Source: Piliocolobus tephrosceles (taxonomy: Eukaryota > Chordata > Mammalia > Primates > Cercopithecidae). Taken from it: a stretch of 64,000 bases of DNA. Every line of letters starts with the position of its first letter. Position 1 is the first letter of the stretch. Both the position numbers and the translations under genes were made by a program. Location: the NCBI RefSeq assembly GCF_002776525.5, contig NC_045438.1, positions 151,885,947 through 151,949,946 of the forward strand, read 5' to 3'. Below, piece after piece: positions 1 to 9,974 of this stretch. The notes under the pieces are model-generated. The model was not told the DNA's origin. It did not search any database and saw only the letters and a list, made by a program, of their open reading frames with translations.

Positions 1-512
1 CCCACTCAAATGTCATTCAGTACATAGCAATTTCAGCTGGAGATCTGTTTATAGCATAATACAGACACTGCTGACTTTTTTCTCCATGAGACTTTAATGT
101 CTCATTTACTAACAAGATTATATATGGGAAGTGGATGTCATAAGAAGACTGCAGAATCCTATTGCCTCACCACTGATTGAGGGGCCTTTGTCTACAGACC
201 AGGCACTTTTTTTTCCTTGGATGCCTTGGGCATTTCAGACGATGTCCAAAAAGATGTTGTGAGCTGCAGACCTGTGGTTGACCATATTAGGATCTGTAAT
301 CAATTTCTTAGAGATTTTGGGGGTAAAACATGAACAAAGAGCCATCTTTAGGAATTTGGGGATATGCTTGACCCAAGGTATTTTTGTTTTCTACTAACAC
401 ATTTTGATGTAAAGCAAGAAGTGGTTCCTAACAATTGACCACGGTTGCCTAGGGACATGAGTACACATTCATGTATTTTGACATATCAGATGGAAACAAG
501 CTTCCCTCTTAG
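1..512. other. Unclassified non-coding DNA
   Basis: AT-rich sequence with no open frame worth calling and no repeat family I can name. It leads into the tandem duplication at 513-568. Confidence 0.5.
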
Positions 513-568
513 AACTTCCCTTTGGATTTCCCACCCACCGAACTTCCCTTTGGATTTCCCACCCACCG
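513..568. repeat. Perfect 28-bp tandem duplication
   Basis: The 28-base unit at 513-540 (starts AACTTCCCTTTGG, ends CCCACCCACCG) is repeated without mismatch at 541-568. Perfect identity suggests recent replication slippage, or a duplication still variable between individuals. Confidence 0.95.
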
Positions 569-569
569 C

Positions 570-636
570 GGACACTGACATTCCATTTTGAAGTTACACA
601 TGAATATAACACTGACACACTGGGACATGCTTTCCA
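570..636 (+). repeat. Local duplication, block A (partner at 6899)
   Basis: About 65 bases containing TTACACATG and AACACTGACAC match 6925-6988 at roughly 80 percent by eye. Here block A is separated from block C (1700-1768) by the inverted-repeat arm and two Alus. In the 6.9-kb copy, A and C are directly joined. Confidence 0.75.
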
Positions 637-932
637 AGCTCAGTTACCATACTGCACAATGTCAATTAAGTGGATTATGAACTATGTGTCCAATTGACTC
701 ACTTGCGTAAGTTACATTTTATGACAACACTTCATTCTCCTTTGTATGTTCAGGCTTTCTATTTTGTGATGCACATAATTGCAGAACTTGGGAGCTAGAA
801 TGGACCTTGGAGAGATCCCTTACGCCAACCCTTTCACTTCCCAGATGTAGAAACTGAGACTTAGAGAGGGTGTAACTTTCCTAAGGCCACAGAAGACTAG
901 TTTACAGCAGAGCTGGGCTTATATAACAGGGC
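637..932 (+). repeat. Inverted duplication, left arm, part 1
   Basis: Reverse complement of about 2630-2940. The match runs without a large gap through the stretches near 690, 770 and 915 (for example GGGCTTATATAACAGGGCT here against its complement near 2636). Identity is about 88-90 percent by eye. The arm includes an ancient MIR-like segment (GTAGAAACTGAGACTTAGAG), but similarity extends well beyond it. Part 2 follows the two Alus, at 1612-1665. Confidence 0.9.
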
Positions 933-937
933 TACCT

Positions 938-1246
938 GGCCGGACACAGTGGCTCACACCTGTAATCCCAGCACTTTGGGAGGCCTAGGCGGGCGGATCA
1001 CCTGAGTTCAGGAGTTTTAAACCAGCCTGACCATCATGGTGAAACCGCGTCTCTACTAAGAATACAAAACATTAGCCAGGCATGGTGGTGCTTGCCTATA
1101 ATCCCAGCTACTCGGAAGGCTGAGGCAGGAGAATCGCTTGCACCCAGGAGGCAGAGGTTGCAGTGAGCCAAGATCTCACCATTGCACTCCAGCCTGGGTA
1201 ATAAGAGCAAAACTCCATCTCAAAAACAAACAAACAAACAAACAAA
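938..1246 (+). mobile_element. AluS element
   Basis: Full-length dimeric Alu starting GGCCGGACACAGTGG, with the GATCACCTGAG box typical of AluS. The tail is (CAAA)n running into an (AC)8 microsatellite at 1247-1262. It sits inside the left arm of the inverted duplication and is absent from the right arm. Confidence 0.93.
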
Positions 1247-1262
1247 ACACACACACACACAC
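1247..1262. repeat. (AC)8 microsatellite
   Basis: Simple dinucleotide run grown from the 3' tail of the preceding Alu. Confidence 0.9.
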
Positions 1263-1307
1263 AGAAAACTCATGGAACTGTATACTTTCCCCCCAAATTC
1301 AATTTAG

Positions 1308-1608
1308 GGCCGGGTGCGATGGCTCACGCTTGTAATCCCAGCACTTTGGGAGGCCAAGGCGGGGTGGATCACGAGGTCAGGAGATCGAGACCATTCTGGC
1401 TAACACAGCAAAACTCCATCTCTACTAAAAATACAAAAAATTAGCTGTGTTTGGTGGCAGGCGCCTGTAGCCCCAGCTACTCGGGAGGCTGAGGCAGGAC
1501 AATCACTTGAACCCAGGAGGCGGGAGTCACGGTGAACTGAGATCGCGCCACTGCACTCCAGCCTGGGTGACAGAGCAAGACTCCATCTCAAAAACAAACA
1601 AACAAAAA
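1308..1608 (+). mobile_element. AluY element
   Basis: Starts GGCCGGGTGCGATGG and carries GATCACGAGGTCAGGAGATC, the AluY-type box. The tail is A-rich with CAAA units. The two Alus plus about 45 bases between them form a block bounded by AACAGGGCT (about 925-933) and ACAGGTCTG (about 1608). That block interrupts the left arm and is missing from the right arm. Confidence 0.93.
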
Positions 1609-1611
1609 CAG

Positions 1612-1665
1612 GTCTGCCCATTATCCCCTGCACGGCTCCAGAGCTATTATTCTTAAGATCCTCTG
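1612..1665 (+). repeat. Inverted duplication, left arm, part 2
   Basis: Reverse complement of about 2585-2632; shared core GGCTCCAGAGCTATT, then TTAAGATCCTCTG. It resumes the arm that stops at 932, so the Alu-containing block was inserted into this arm or removed from the other. Confidence 0.88.
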
Positions 1666-1681
1666 TACTTTGGATCTTAAG
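1652..1681. repeat. Short hairpin at the edge of the left arm
   Basis: CTTAAGATCC at 1652-1661 and its exact complement GGATCTTAAG at 1672-1681 enclose a 10-base loop. The hairpin lies where similarity to the right arm stops, so it may mark the rearrangement junction. Confidence 0.8.
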
Positions 1682-1699
1682 ATAACATTAGATTTCATA

Positions 1700-1768
1700 G
1701 TATCCATGAAATAACTTAGACCTGGTCTTGGAAATACCTTTCACCATCCAGGTACCCATTACATGTGT
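1700..1768 (+). repeat. Local duplication, block C (partner at 6988)
   Basis: ATGAAATAACTTAGACCTGG through GGTACCCATTACAT matches 6988-7052 at roughly 80 percent. See block A at 570. Confidence 0.75.
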
Positions 1769-1829
1769 TCACAGGTAAGGCTTTCTTAGCAGCACTATGT
1801 AAGGAGACATAGTAAAGAAATATTGATTG

Positions 1830-2350
1830 AATACTGAATATTGATTGAGCCTCGGTGCTGTGCTAGGTGTTCTAAATGTAGAACCTTATCCATAACTCTT
1901 TGAGTTAATTATCATTCTTTTCATTTGTTTGTTTTCGAGACAGGGTCTCACTCTGTTGCCCAGGCTGGAGTGCAGTGGTGTGATCATACCTCACAGCAGC
2001 CTTGAACTCCTGGGTTCAAGCGATCCCCCTACCTCATCCTCCTGAGTATCTGGACTATACGCATGTGCCACCACACCTGACTACTTTTTGAAACATTATT
2101 TGTAAAGTTAGGGTCTCACATGTTTCCCAGACTGGTCTTGAACTCCTGGGCTCAAGTGATCCTCCCATCTCAGCCTCCCAAAGTGCCGGGATTATAGGCA
2201 TGAGACGCTACATCTGGTCAGTATCATTATCTTGGCCATTTTATGGTTAAGGGAATATAGACCTGGCAAGTTTCTATAGCTTGTTCCAGATCACATAGCT
2301 AGTAAGCTTTGAGGCTCATCCTAGGGTCACTGCTTGAATAACCTGCATTT
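1830..2350 (-). mobile_element. MIR element split by an Alu
   Basis: MIR core seen in reverse: TGCTGTGCTAGG near 1855, then CATTTTATGGTTAAGGG and ATCACATAGCTAGTAAG after the Alu. The two halves (1830-1922 and 2220-2350) join when 1925-2219 is removed. Confidence 0.7.
1925..2219 (-). mobile_element. AluJ element
   Basis: Reverse-oriented old Alu. It shows GAGACAGGGTCTCACTCTG, TTGAACTCCTGGGTTCAAG and GGGATTATAGGCATGAG, with many changes that fit AluJ age. It is inserted into the MIR. Confidence 0.9.
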
Positions 2351-2581
2351 TTGTACTGTACCGCATGTATTCTCCTGCTAATTTTCTTAATGAGAGAGAT
2401 GGTAGTTCTTCTAAGTATCGTATCATCCAAAAGTTGCTTAACCAAGAGCTCCAGCATCTGAATCCCTGAGCATACCTCTTTCCCCATGCATCATACCTGT
2501 TTCTCATTCTCTGAATAATTCTGAATTGTGAGCAAATGTTCTTACAAAATAAAGAAGCGACTATGTACCTGCAGCATTGTC

Positions 2582-2940
2582 TTAATGCAGAGGATCTTAA
2601 GAATAGCTCTGGAGCCATGCAGGGATCATGGGCAGCCCTGTTATATAAGCCCAGCTCTTCTGTAAACTAGTCCTCTTGTGGCCTTGGGAAAGTCATATCC
2701 TCTCTAAGCCTCGGTGTCTGTATCTGTGAAGTGAAAGGGTTGGTGAAAGGGATCTCCCCAAGGTCCATTCTAGCTTCCAAGTTCTGCAATTACACGCATC
2801 ACAAAATAGGGAGCCTGAACATATAAAGGAGAATTTAGTGTTGTCATAAAATGTAACTTGTACAAGTGAGTCAATTGGATACATAGTTCATGATCCACTA
2901 AACTGATACTGTGCTGCATAGTAATTGGGCATTAGTGGAA
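2582..2940 (-). repeat. Inverted duplication, right arm
   Basis: Reverse complement of 637-932 joined to 1612-1665, without Alus. Identity is about 88-90 percent. Similarity fades near 2940, where the left partner passes into block A. The spacer between arms (about 1670-2580) holds the MIR and AluJ and is not itself duplicated. The following 2941-3183 shows nothing recognisable. Confidence 0.88.
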
Positions 2941-3183
2941 GCAGTTCACGTAAAAGACAATAATTTGTATTAAGTTTACACCATTACAACACTGTTTATT
3001 GTGCCTCAGTCCTTGATTTGTTTTCTAATGTCTCTAGTTAGTGTGTTTAACACTTTCTCTTGATATGATATAGACTGCATACATGTGCATGGAATATAAT
3101 TCACATACATAACATGAAAACATCTGACTCTCACATCTAACAGTCAGACTTCCCTGTTTTCCTCTTTTCCAAAATCCAGGTGT

Positions 3184-3578
3184 GGTCAGCTGGGTGCAAT
3201 GGCTTAAGTGTGTATTTCCAGCACTTTGGGAGGCCAAAGTGGGAGGATTGCTGGGGGCAGGAGTTTGAGACTAGCCTGGACAACATAGTGAGGCCTCATC
3301 TCTACATTTTTTTTTTAAATCAGCCAGGCATAGTGATGTGTGCCTGTGGTCCTGGCTACTCAGAAGACTGAAGTGAGAGGATCACCTGGTCCCAGGAGGC
3401 TGAGGCTGCAGTGAGCTGTGATTGTACCACCGCACTCTAGCCTGGGCAACAAAGCAAGACCCTGTCTAAAAAAAAAAANNNNNNNNNNNNNNNNNNNNNN
3501 NNNNNNNNNNNNNNNNNNNNNNNNNNNNNNNNNNNNNNNNNNNNNNNNNNNNNNNNNNNNNNNNNNNNNNNNNNNNNN

Positions 3579-3609
<31 letters not shown>

Positions 3610-3620
3610 AGAAGAGAAAC
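3184..3620 (+). mobile_element. AluJ element containing an assembly gap
   Basis: Old Alu with GGGAGGATTGCTGGGGGC and GCTGAGGCTGCAGTGAGCTG. A 13-base target duplication with one mismatch flanks it: AAAATCCAGGTGT at 3171-3183 and AAAATCCAGTTGT at 3621-3633. The A tail is broken by the N run, so its true length is unknown. Confidence 0.92.
3479..3578. other. Assembly gap (100 N)
   Basis: Exactly 100 N inside the poly(A) tail of the Alu, with A runs on both sides. The round length suggests a placeholder; the missing stretch may be only more A. Confidence 0.98.
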
Positions 3621-3678
3621 AAAATCCAGTTGTCTGAAGCACTGAGACATTTTCTTTATTTCTTTTAATTTTGTTTTC

Positions 3679-3975
3679 TTTTTTTTTTTTAAATCCAGGG
3701 TCTCTCTCCGTCACCCAGGCTGGAGAGCAGTAGTACAATTGTGGTTCATTGTAGCCTCAAACTCCTGGACTCAAGCAATGGTCCTCTCACCTCAGTCGAT
3801 CGAGTAGCTGGAGCTAAGGTGTACACCACATGCCAGGATCATTTTTGTATTTTTTTTAGAGACAGAGTTTCGCTATGTTGCCCAGGCTTTTCTTGAATTC
3901 CTGGGCTCAAGTGATCTTCCCGCCTTGGCCTTCCAGAGTGCTGAGGTTGCAGGTATGTGCCATGTGCCTGGCCTG
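3679..3975 (-). mobile_element. AluJ element
   Basis: Poly(T) start, GGTCTCTCTCCGTCACCCAG, TCAAACTCCTGGACTCAAG, ending GTGCCTGGCC. Highly diverged and AluJ-like. Confidence 0.9.
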
Positions 3976-5160
3976 TTCCTCTTTATCTCTTTGTATTGAG
4001 AGGTTCTTGAGAAGCATTTCCATCTGCTTCCCATCGTTTTCTCCCATGTGCAGACTGGGTTAAAAGACCTTGAGGAATCCCCGCTTTATGAAGCCTTATC
4101 CATGAGAGGACAAGATAAGGAGACCCTTGGTTTGTGGATTCAGCTTTCACGGTCATTCCCATTAGTTGCCACCACTTCTAGGAGAGATTGTTTCACTCGA
4201 TGCTGACCTGGAAAATCCTGGTAGAGATACAGGAACTCATAGGACTTGGTCCCCACACCCTCATGCCAGTAAGTGTGACGGAGAGGTGCCCCTCTGCATG
4301 AGGTGCTGCACAGTGCCTTCGTGAATCTTCTGTCACTGTCTTCATCCCCACCCCAGCCTGCTCACCTCTTCCCCTGTACTCCATAGCCACCAGGCCAGTT
4401 TCGCCTGGTGGACCATTTCCCCCACTTCACCTGCTGTGCCTCACCTACTTCCTCCTGTCTGTTCTGGTGAAGCCTCCCGCGTCTTTTCTTGTGGTAATGC
4501 CCTTTTCTGCCTCTCTAGACTTCTGCCAGTGTTTCTGTATTTGACTTTTGAAATTCGACTCAGACCTCCACATGAGGCCTGAGTCAACCCTAGCTTTTGG
4601 CGAGCTCACACCATTTATGGTGGGGGCCTGCCTGGTCACCTGCTCATCTTAAAACCTGCCTTTCCTTATGGAACTGTGTTTTCAATGAGGTTCTGACTGC
4701 AAAGCACTCAAGGCTGTGTACACTCAACTGTTGGGCTGTTGGAGGTCTCCCCATGAGAACTTTATTACAGAATGGATTATGGAGCCTGGAAAGGGAAGGT
4801 GGCCCAGTGAGGAATGGTACTGCATTCTCAGTCTCTGGGAGACCTGAGGCAGGGGAGCAGAAGGAGAGGAGGGAGGAGTGAGAAAGGCTTGTTAAAGGCT
4901 CTTGGAAGGAGAAGAGCCAGGGGAAAGGAGAATGGTAACTGGGAAATGGGCTAACCTCAGACCTGCCTTTAGGGGACGCCTGACTCGAGGGCCCAAGACC
5001 TCAAGCTCTCAGAAACTGGTAAGAATTATGCTCTCCCAGGTCCCAGTGAGGTGACTGTAGGTAACAGGCCTTTAGCAGAGGTGGCTCGGTTAATCCCAGT
5101 CGGCTGCTTTTATCTTTTATTTTATCGGCACTTAGAAAGTATGGTGCTCCTTCTGAGAGG
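3976..5160. other. Unclassified repeat-poor interval with two hairpins
   Basis: No gene or repeat recognised. Two short palindromes lie 150 bases apart. CCACCAGGC at 4387-4395 pairs with GCCTGGTGG at 4403-4411. GACTCAGACCT at 4557-4567 pairs with AGGCCTGAGTC at 4575-4585 with one mismatch. The open frames here are short and unsupported. Confidence 0.5.
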
Positions 5161-5164
5161 ACTC

Positions 5165-5330
5165 TTTAACATTGCAGTGGGCCAATCACTTTATATCATT
5201 ATCTCATAATTATTATATTACATTACATTATATTATGATAATTCCTGTTTTGTAAGTGAGTAACTGAAGCTCAGTTACGTAGCCTGTCCATGGTCACAGT
5301 GGAACACGAACCCAGTTTGTGATGTCAAAG
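5165..5330 (-). mobile_element. MIR element, diverged
   Basis: Reverse MIR traits: ATCATTATCTC, then GTAAGTGAGTAACTGAAGCTC, then CATGGTCACAGTGGAAC and GAACCCAG. A TTATATTACATTA stretch is expanded inside it. Confidence 0.6.
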
Positions 5331-5430
5331 CATTTCCATCTTTATGGCAAGCCTTCATAGAAATCAAAAGAAGCTTGTAAAAGTAGAAGAAGTTACCTTA
5401 TCCTCTTTCCCCATTCAGAATTTGGGCTGC

Positions 5431-5727
5431 GGCCAGGCGCAGTGGCTCACGCCTGTAATCCCAGCATTTTGGGAGGCCGAAGTGGGCAGATCATGAGATC
5501 AAGAGATCGAGACCATCTGGACCAACATGGTGAAACCCTGTCTGGACCAAAAATACAAAAATTAGCCGGGTGTGGTGGCGCGCGCCTGTAGTCCCAGGTA
5601 CTTGGGAGGCTGAGTGAGACAAGAGACTCACTTGAACCCAGGAGGCGAAGGTTGCAGAGAGCCAAGATCATGCCACTGCACTCCAGCCTGGGCCACAGAG
5701 CGAGACTCCATCTAAAAAAGAAAAAAT
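5431..5727 (+). mobile_element. AluY/Sc element
   Basis: Starts GGCCAGGCGCAGTGG; has GAGATCGAGACCATC and CCGGGTGTGGTGGCGCGCGC. Short A tail. Possible target duplication TTGGGCTGC before and TGTGGCTGC after. Confidence 0.92.
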
Positions 5728-6296
5728 GTGGCTGCTCACTGATGTTAGAAATTAAAAGAAAGTAAAGTGTTTGATGCTTCAGTTAAAAAAAGTAAAAGCT
5801 TAAAAAATTAAAAGCATTAAAGTACGGATTTTTTTGAGGGGGAGCAAAAACAGTGACTGAGTGTATTCATATTGAAACACTGTGGTGTTTCAGTAGTGTT
5901 CCAGTGGACAGGGCAGGGGTGGGAAGGAATTACAGAGCAGAAACCCCTGGGGCCCAATGGGGAGGCACCTAGAGGGCCTAAGGGGAAGGATCCCACAGAT
6001 AAACTTTACCTTCTTTATGATTTTGCCAAGGACAACTCTGCTTATCTTTCCTCTGGGACCAGTAAAATAGCTGTTGGGGGCAGATACTTTGCTTATGCTT
6101 AGTACACAAAGGACAGCTTATATGGGGGCAATATTAATTTTCTTGAGTCCTTTGGCATGCATTCTGAAAACTTTAAGATTTATGATTTGAGAACCCTGAC
6201 CCTAAAATATATGAGAATTTTCTTCTTGCAGAATAGATTACACTTGCACAAAATCTTCTACTTGTATTTCTCCTCTGGATTGTTGAAACAAATAGA
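5728..6296. other. Unclassified interval
   Basis: A 76-codon open frame at 5872-6102 (plus) matches nothing I recognise and has no coding context. The rest is AT-rich. Confidence 0.45.
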
Positions 6297-6596
6297 TTTT
6301 TTTTTTTTTTTTTAAATGGAGTCTCATTCTGTCACCCAGGCTGGAGTGCAGTGGTACGATCTTGGCTCACTGCAAGCTCTGCTTCCTGGGTTCACACCGT
6401 TCTCTTGCCTCAGCCTCCCGAGTAGCTGGGACTACAGACACCCACCACCACACCCAACTAATATTTTTTGTATTTTTTTGTAGAGACGGGGTTTCACCGT
6501 GTTAGCCAGGATAGTATTGATCTCTTGACCTCATGATCTGCCCGCCTTGGCCTCCCAAAGTGCTGGGATTATAGGCATGAGCCACCGTACCCAGCC
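6297..6596 (-). mobile_element. AluY element
   Basis: Poly(T), GGAGTCTCATTCTGTCACCC, GTTAGCCAGGATAGTATTG, ending CACCGTACCCAGCC. Target duplication GAAACAAATAGATTTT at 6285-6300 and GAAATAAACAGATTTT at 6597-6612 (two mismatches). Confidence 0.93.
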
Positions 6597-6898
6597 GAAA
6601 TAAACAGATTTTAAGTGTCTGGCTGGCTCTCAGATTGCATCCTGTTAGAAAGTCAGAATAGAAAATAGATGTATTTTAGCAGTGTTGGAAGAATAAACTC
6701 AAAGTCCCCGGGAAATCCTGGACCCCACCTCTTATCAAGTATCCAGCAGGAACCTTCTTCGTTAGTATTGTTATAATACATTCTAGCACCAGTAATTTGT
6801 TCCATGTATCTCATTAGAGTGAAGATAGCAACACACTTAAATAAGAATTTCATTTTTCAGTTTTAGCTTTTGATGCGGGCTAAATGCTCTGTGTCACA

Positions 6899-7052
6899 CA
6901 ACTTAGACTTCCTACCTGCCTCATACACTGATACCCTATTTTGGAATTACACATGCATTTAACACTGACACGTTGGAACATGCTTCCTATGAAATAACTT
7001 AGATCTGGTCTTGGACACACCTTTTACCAGCTAGGTACCCATCACATAGCTT
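6899..7052 (+). repeat. Local duplication with blocks A and C joined
   Basis: Contains TTACACATGCATTTAACACT followed directly by TATGAAATAACTTAGATCTG. These match 570-636 and 1700-1768, which lie about 1.06 kb apart there. The inverted-repeat arm is absent between them, so this copy looks like the arrangement before that arm was inserted, or like a deletion. Confidence 0.72.
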
Positions 7053-8400
7053 AGTGGGTGATGGTGGGGTCCTTTTTTTTTTTGACTAACTGTATAATTT
7101 CAGGAGCAAGCCTGACTTTGTTATGCCTCCTTCATCTTACCTCCCCTAGCCTAGATAACATGCCTTCCAAGTTGTATTGAGAGTACTCAGGAAGACAACT
7201 GCAGCAGGCAACCAGCTCTAACAACTGGGTCATTTTCTAAGAATCAAAGGAATGACTTGAGTTTCCAGTTCTGACTTTGGCTTGCCAGACCTTTACCTTG
7301 CCCCAGCCTGTGCATTTGAGGATGATTGAAGTTGCTGCCTAATTCATAACTTATAGGTAAAGTATTTTGAGGCTGTTTCATTCATTTATTCCAAATAAAC
7401 ACTTGTTGTTGAATGGGTAGTGACTTTGATTTTAAAAGACTATACAAACATAAAATATTGGCAGCTTGTAGATAGCAATTTTTAAATTTGCTCTCCTTAA
7501 GGAATTTCATTACCAAACCCTCATGAATCTTGAACCTTAGAAGAATAATCGTTTCCTTTGTTGGAGTTTTAAATTTAGAATAATCAGACAATAGTGAAGC
7601 ATTCTGTTCAAAGCATTCCTTTTAGGCTACCCATTTATTATACGCTGCTCTTAAGAAGAGATGAATTTGATTAGCATTGAACATTCAGTGTTTTTGCATA
7701 GCTAATACCAGGGAGAAATTTTCAAAAAAAGTTATGCCTGCTATTTAACATTATTATACGGTCAACTTTTAATTATCTGTATTAATGGAATGCAATCAGT
7801 GATGTGTATGCTTCAAAAGCATTTCCTTTTACTTTGAGAAGCACTGGATGATGCTTTTATTGGTTTGTGGTTTTGCTTAGATAGTATTGAAATTGTGCCA
7901 CATGTGTGCACACAGCTCATCTTAGGCAGGAAGTAGCCCAGAAGTATACTGGGGGCTGGGGAGAGGTCAACTGGAATTTTTCAACTTACTACAGATACAT
8001 ATATAATGGGTGACCCCAAGATTATTCATGTTAATTATTAAATAAAAAATAATGGCCAAGAATTATATAATGGCAGCTGTGTAAGAAAAAAGACTCAATG
8101 AACCACATGCGAGATTTCCATGTAGGACACACATTGTTTCCCACCTTTCCATTTTGAAATTTCCTAAAAGTGAAACACTCTCATAACACTGCAGCAGTGA
8201 ACACTGTTAGATTAGTGATCCTCCAAATGCATTTTGCTGGCACTCCAAATAGTCCTCTTGGAGGACCAGAAGGAACAGAAGGGCTGATGTCTTGACATGT
8301 TAATGTTTCCAGATAATGTCACCTTTAGGTGTGATAGCTGTTACTGTTTATAATTTTTTTAAATAACCCTCTTGTTCCCATTCATTCAAGTTAAACTTTT
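7053..8400. other. AT-rich repeat-poor interval
   Basis: About 1.35 kb with no recognisable interspersed repeat and no credible open frame. The low repeat load makes it a candidate conserved non-coding stretch; conservation cannot be judged here. Confidence 0.45.
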
Positions 8401-8407
8401 TTTAATC

Positions 8408-8702
8408 TTTTTTTTTTTTTGAGACGGAGTCTCACTCACTCTGTTACCAGGCTGGAGTGCAGTGGTGTGATCTCAGCTCACTGCAACCTCTGACTTCCTG
8501 GTTCAAGCTGTTCTCCCGCCTCACCCTCCTGAGTAGCTGGGATTACAGGAACACACCACCATACCCAGCTAATGTTTGTATTTTTAGTAGAGATGGGGTT
8601 TCACCATGTTGGCCAGGATGGTCTTGATCTCCTGACCTCGTGATCCGCTCGCCTTGGCCTCCCAAAGTGCTGGGATTACAGGCATGAGCCATCACACCCG
8701 GC
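8408..8702 (-). mobile_element. AluSc-like element
   Basis: Poly(T), GAGACGGAGTCTCACTC, GGATGGTCTTGATCTCCTG, CCTCGTGATCCGC, ending CACACCCGGCC. Flanks share TAAACTTTTTTTAA-like sequence (8393 and 8703). Confidence 0.92.
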
Positions 8703-9560
8703 CTAAACTTGTTTTTTTAATGAATAACAATGATAGAAGGAAATCTTTGGAGGGTTTATCTTCTGGGTAGGGGCCTTTCGAATTTCAAAAGTCTTTTCAG
8801 TGCACAAATCTGTTTTTGCATCAGGCTGCTGCTATAGGGCCTGTCCCTTCCTACCATTTTTAGTCCTCTGTGGCCTGTTCACCTGAGTGAGTGGTGAGAT
8901 TTCTTGGTTCATACCTTGGACGGCAATGATGACTGATTCTTTAGAGTGAGGTGAAGAAAGAATGATCCCTGGGTGTGGAGGTACTAACGCGTAGGAAAAG
9001 AAAACATCTTTGGCGACACCATTGGGTGTCAGACCAGTTTTTGGCCAGTTGGCAGGAAAGTCTGCAAATAGTGGGATCTGGCAGGGCACCGGGAAGCTGG
9101 AAGCTGCATTAGTTCCTTCTGCTGGCATGTCCCCCTGTCACCTGGCCATAGCCTCATCTGCTTCTACTACCTTGCAGGTGCCCCTGGGGTGCAGCTGTCC
9201 AGATGCACCTGAACCCTTCATCTTTTCAGCTGGACACCAAGCCAGGAAGAGGAGAGGTGTGGGTTTTTGATGGAGGCCAGTTTCTATGTCAGCAGCCTTG
9301 CCAGTGAACACCGCAAAAAAGTGTCAGCCTGCAGCCTTTTTGTGCACTGGAGTAGAGCTCCCCTCACCACGTTTGTGAAACGGATTCTGTCGTGGGGCCC
9401 AGGTGTCCTTTTCTCCTGCCACCCCTGCTCCAGCTTGCTGGCCTTCTTATCATTCCACACCGGGACGCCAGCGTCCTTGAGTTGTCCTCACTTCTTATGA
9501 CGTGCTGTGTAGAAAGAGAGGGGAAATCCAGTGTCTGAGTGGCTGCTGTGGGTGTGGTCT
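8703..9560. other. CpG-richer unclassified block
   Basis: About 8860-9520 is GC-richer than its surroundings, with roughly a dozen CpGs (ACGCG near 8988, GGGACGCCAGCG near 9463, GACGTG near 9500). Open frames of 77-98 codons occur on both strands (minus 8832-9128; plus 9010-9270 and 9267-9500), none recognised. It could be an old promoter-like or exapted element, but nothing proves it. Confidence 0.4.
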
Positions 9561-9574
9561 GGGCCGTGCAGCTT

Positions 9575-9715
9575 TATATAGGTAACAACCTTCTGAGACA
9601 AGTATTAGTGACTCTTTTTACAGTGGATGAACTTGAGGGTCAAGCCAGTAAATAATTTCCCCAAAGTGACAGAGCTGGAAAGTGGTAAAGTTAGGATCAA
9701 TACTCTGCTTTGATT
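9575..9715 (-). mobile_element. MIR element
   Basis: Reverse MIR: TTTACAGTGGATGAACTTGA, then AGTGACAGAGCTGGAAAGTGG. Diverged. Confidence 0.6.
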
Positions 9716-9974
9716 TTAAAATATGCATATGCATATATTTTGGAGATCTGAATATACCACTTCCAAAGTAGCATATTATACTGAAATTTCAAAAGAGAAA
9801 GCATCTTTAAACAAAAGGAAATACTCTTAATTATGGAGTTTCAGGTATCAGTGCATTGCCAGAGGGCTGTGATCTTAAAAGCATGTCTCATTGGCAACCT
9901 GTTCCGGCAGGGCGTGACGAGCTATCTAGCATGCATGAAGGCATCATTCATTTTTTGAAAAACGTCTTCACCAT

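Noticed and set aside
938..1608. tRNA- or 7SL-like RNA gene within the Alus
   Set aside because: The 7SL similarity is the Alu body itself; no separate functional RNA gene is seen here or elsewhere in the window.
3360..3738. Several frames with long runs of unknown residues
   Set aside because: They read through the 100-N gap and poly(A)/poly(T) of an Alu.
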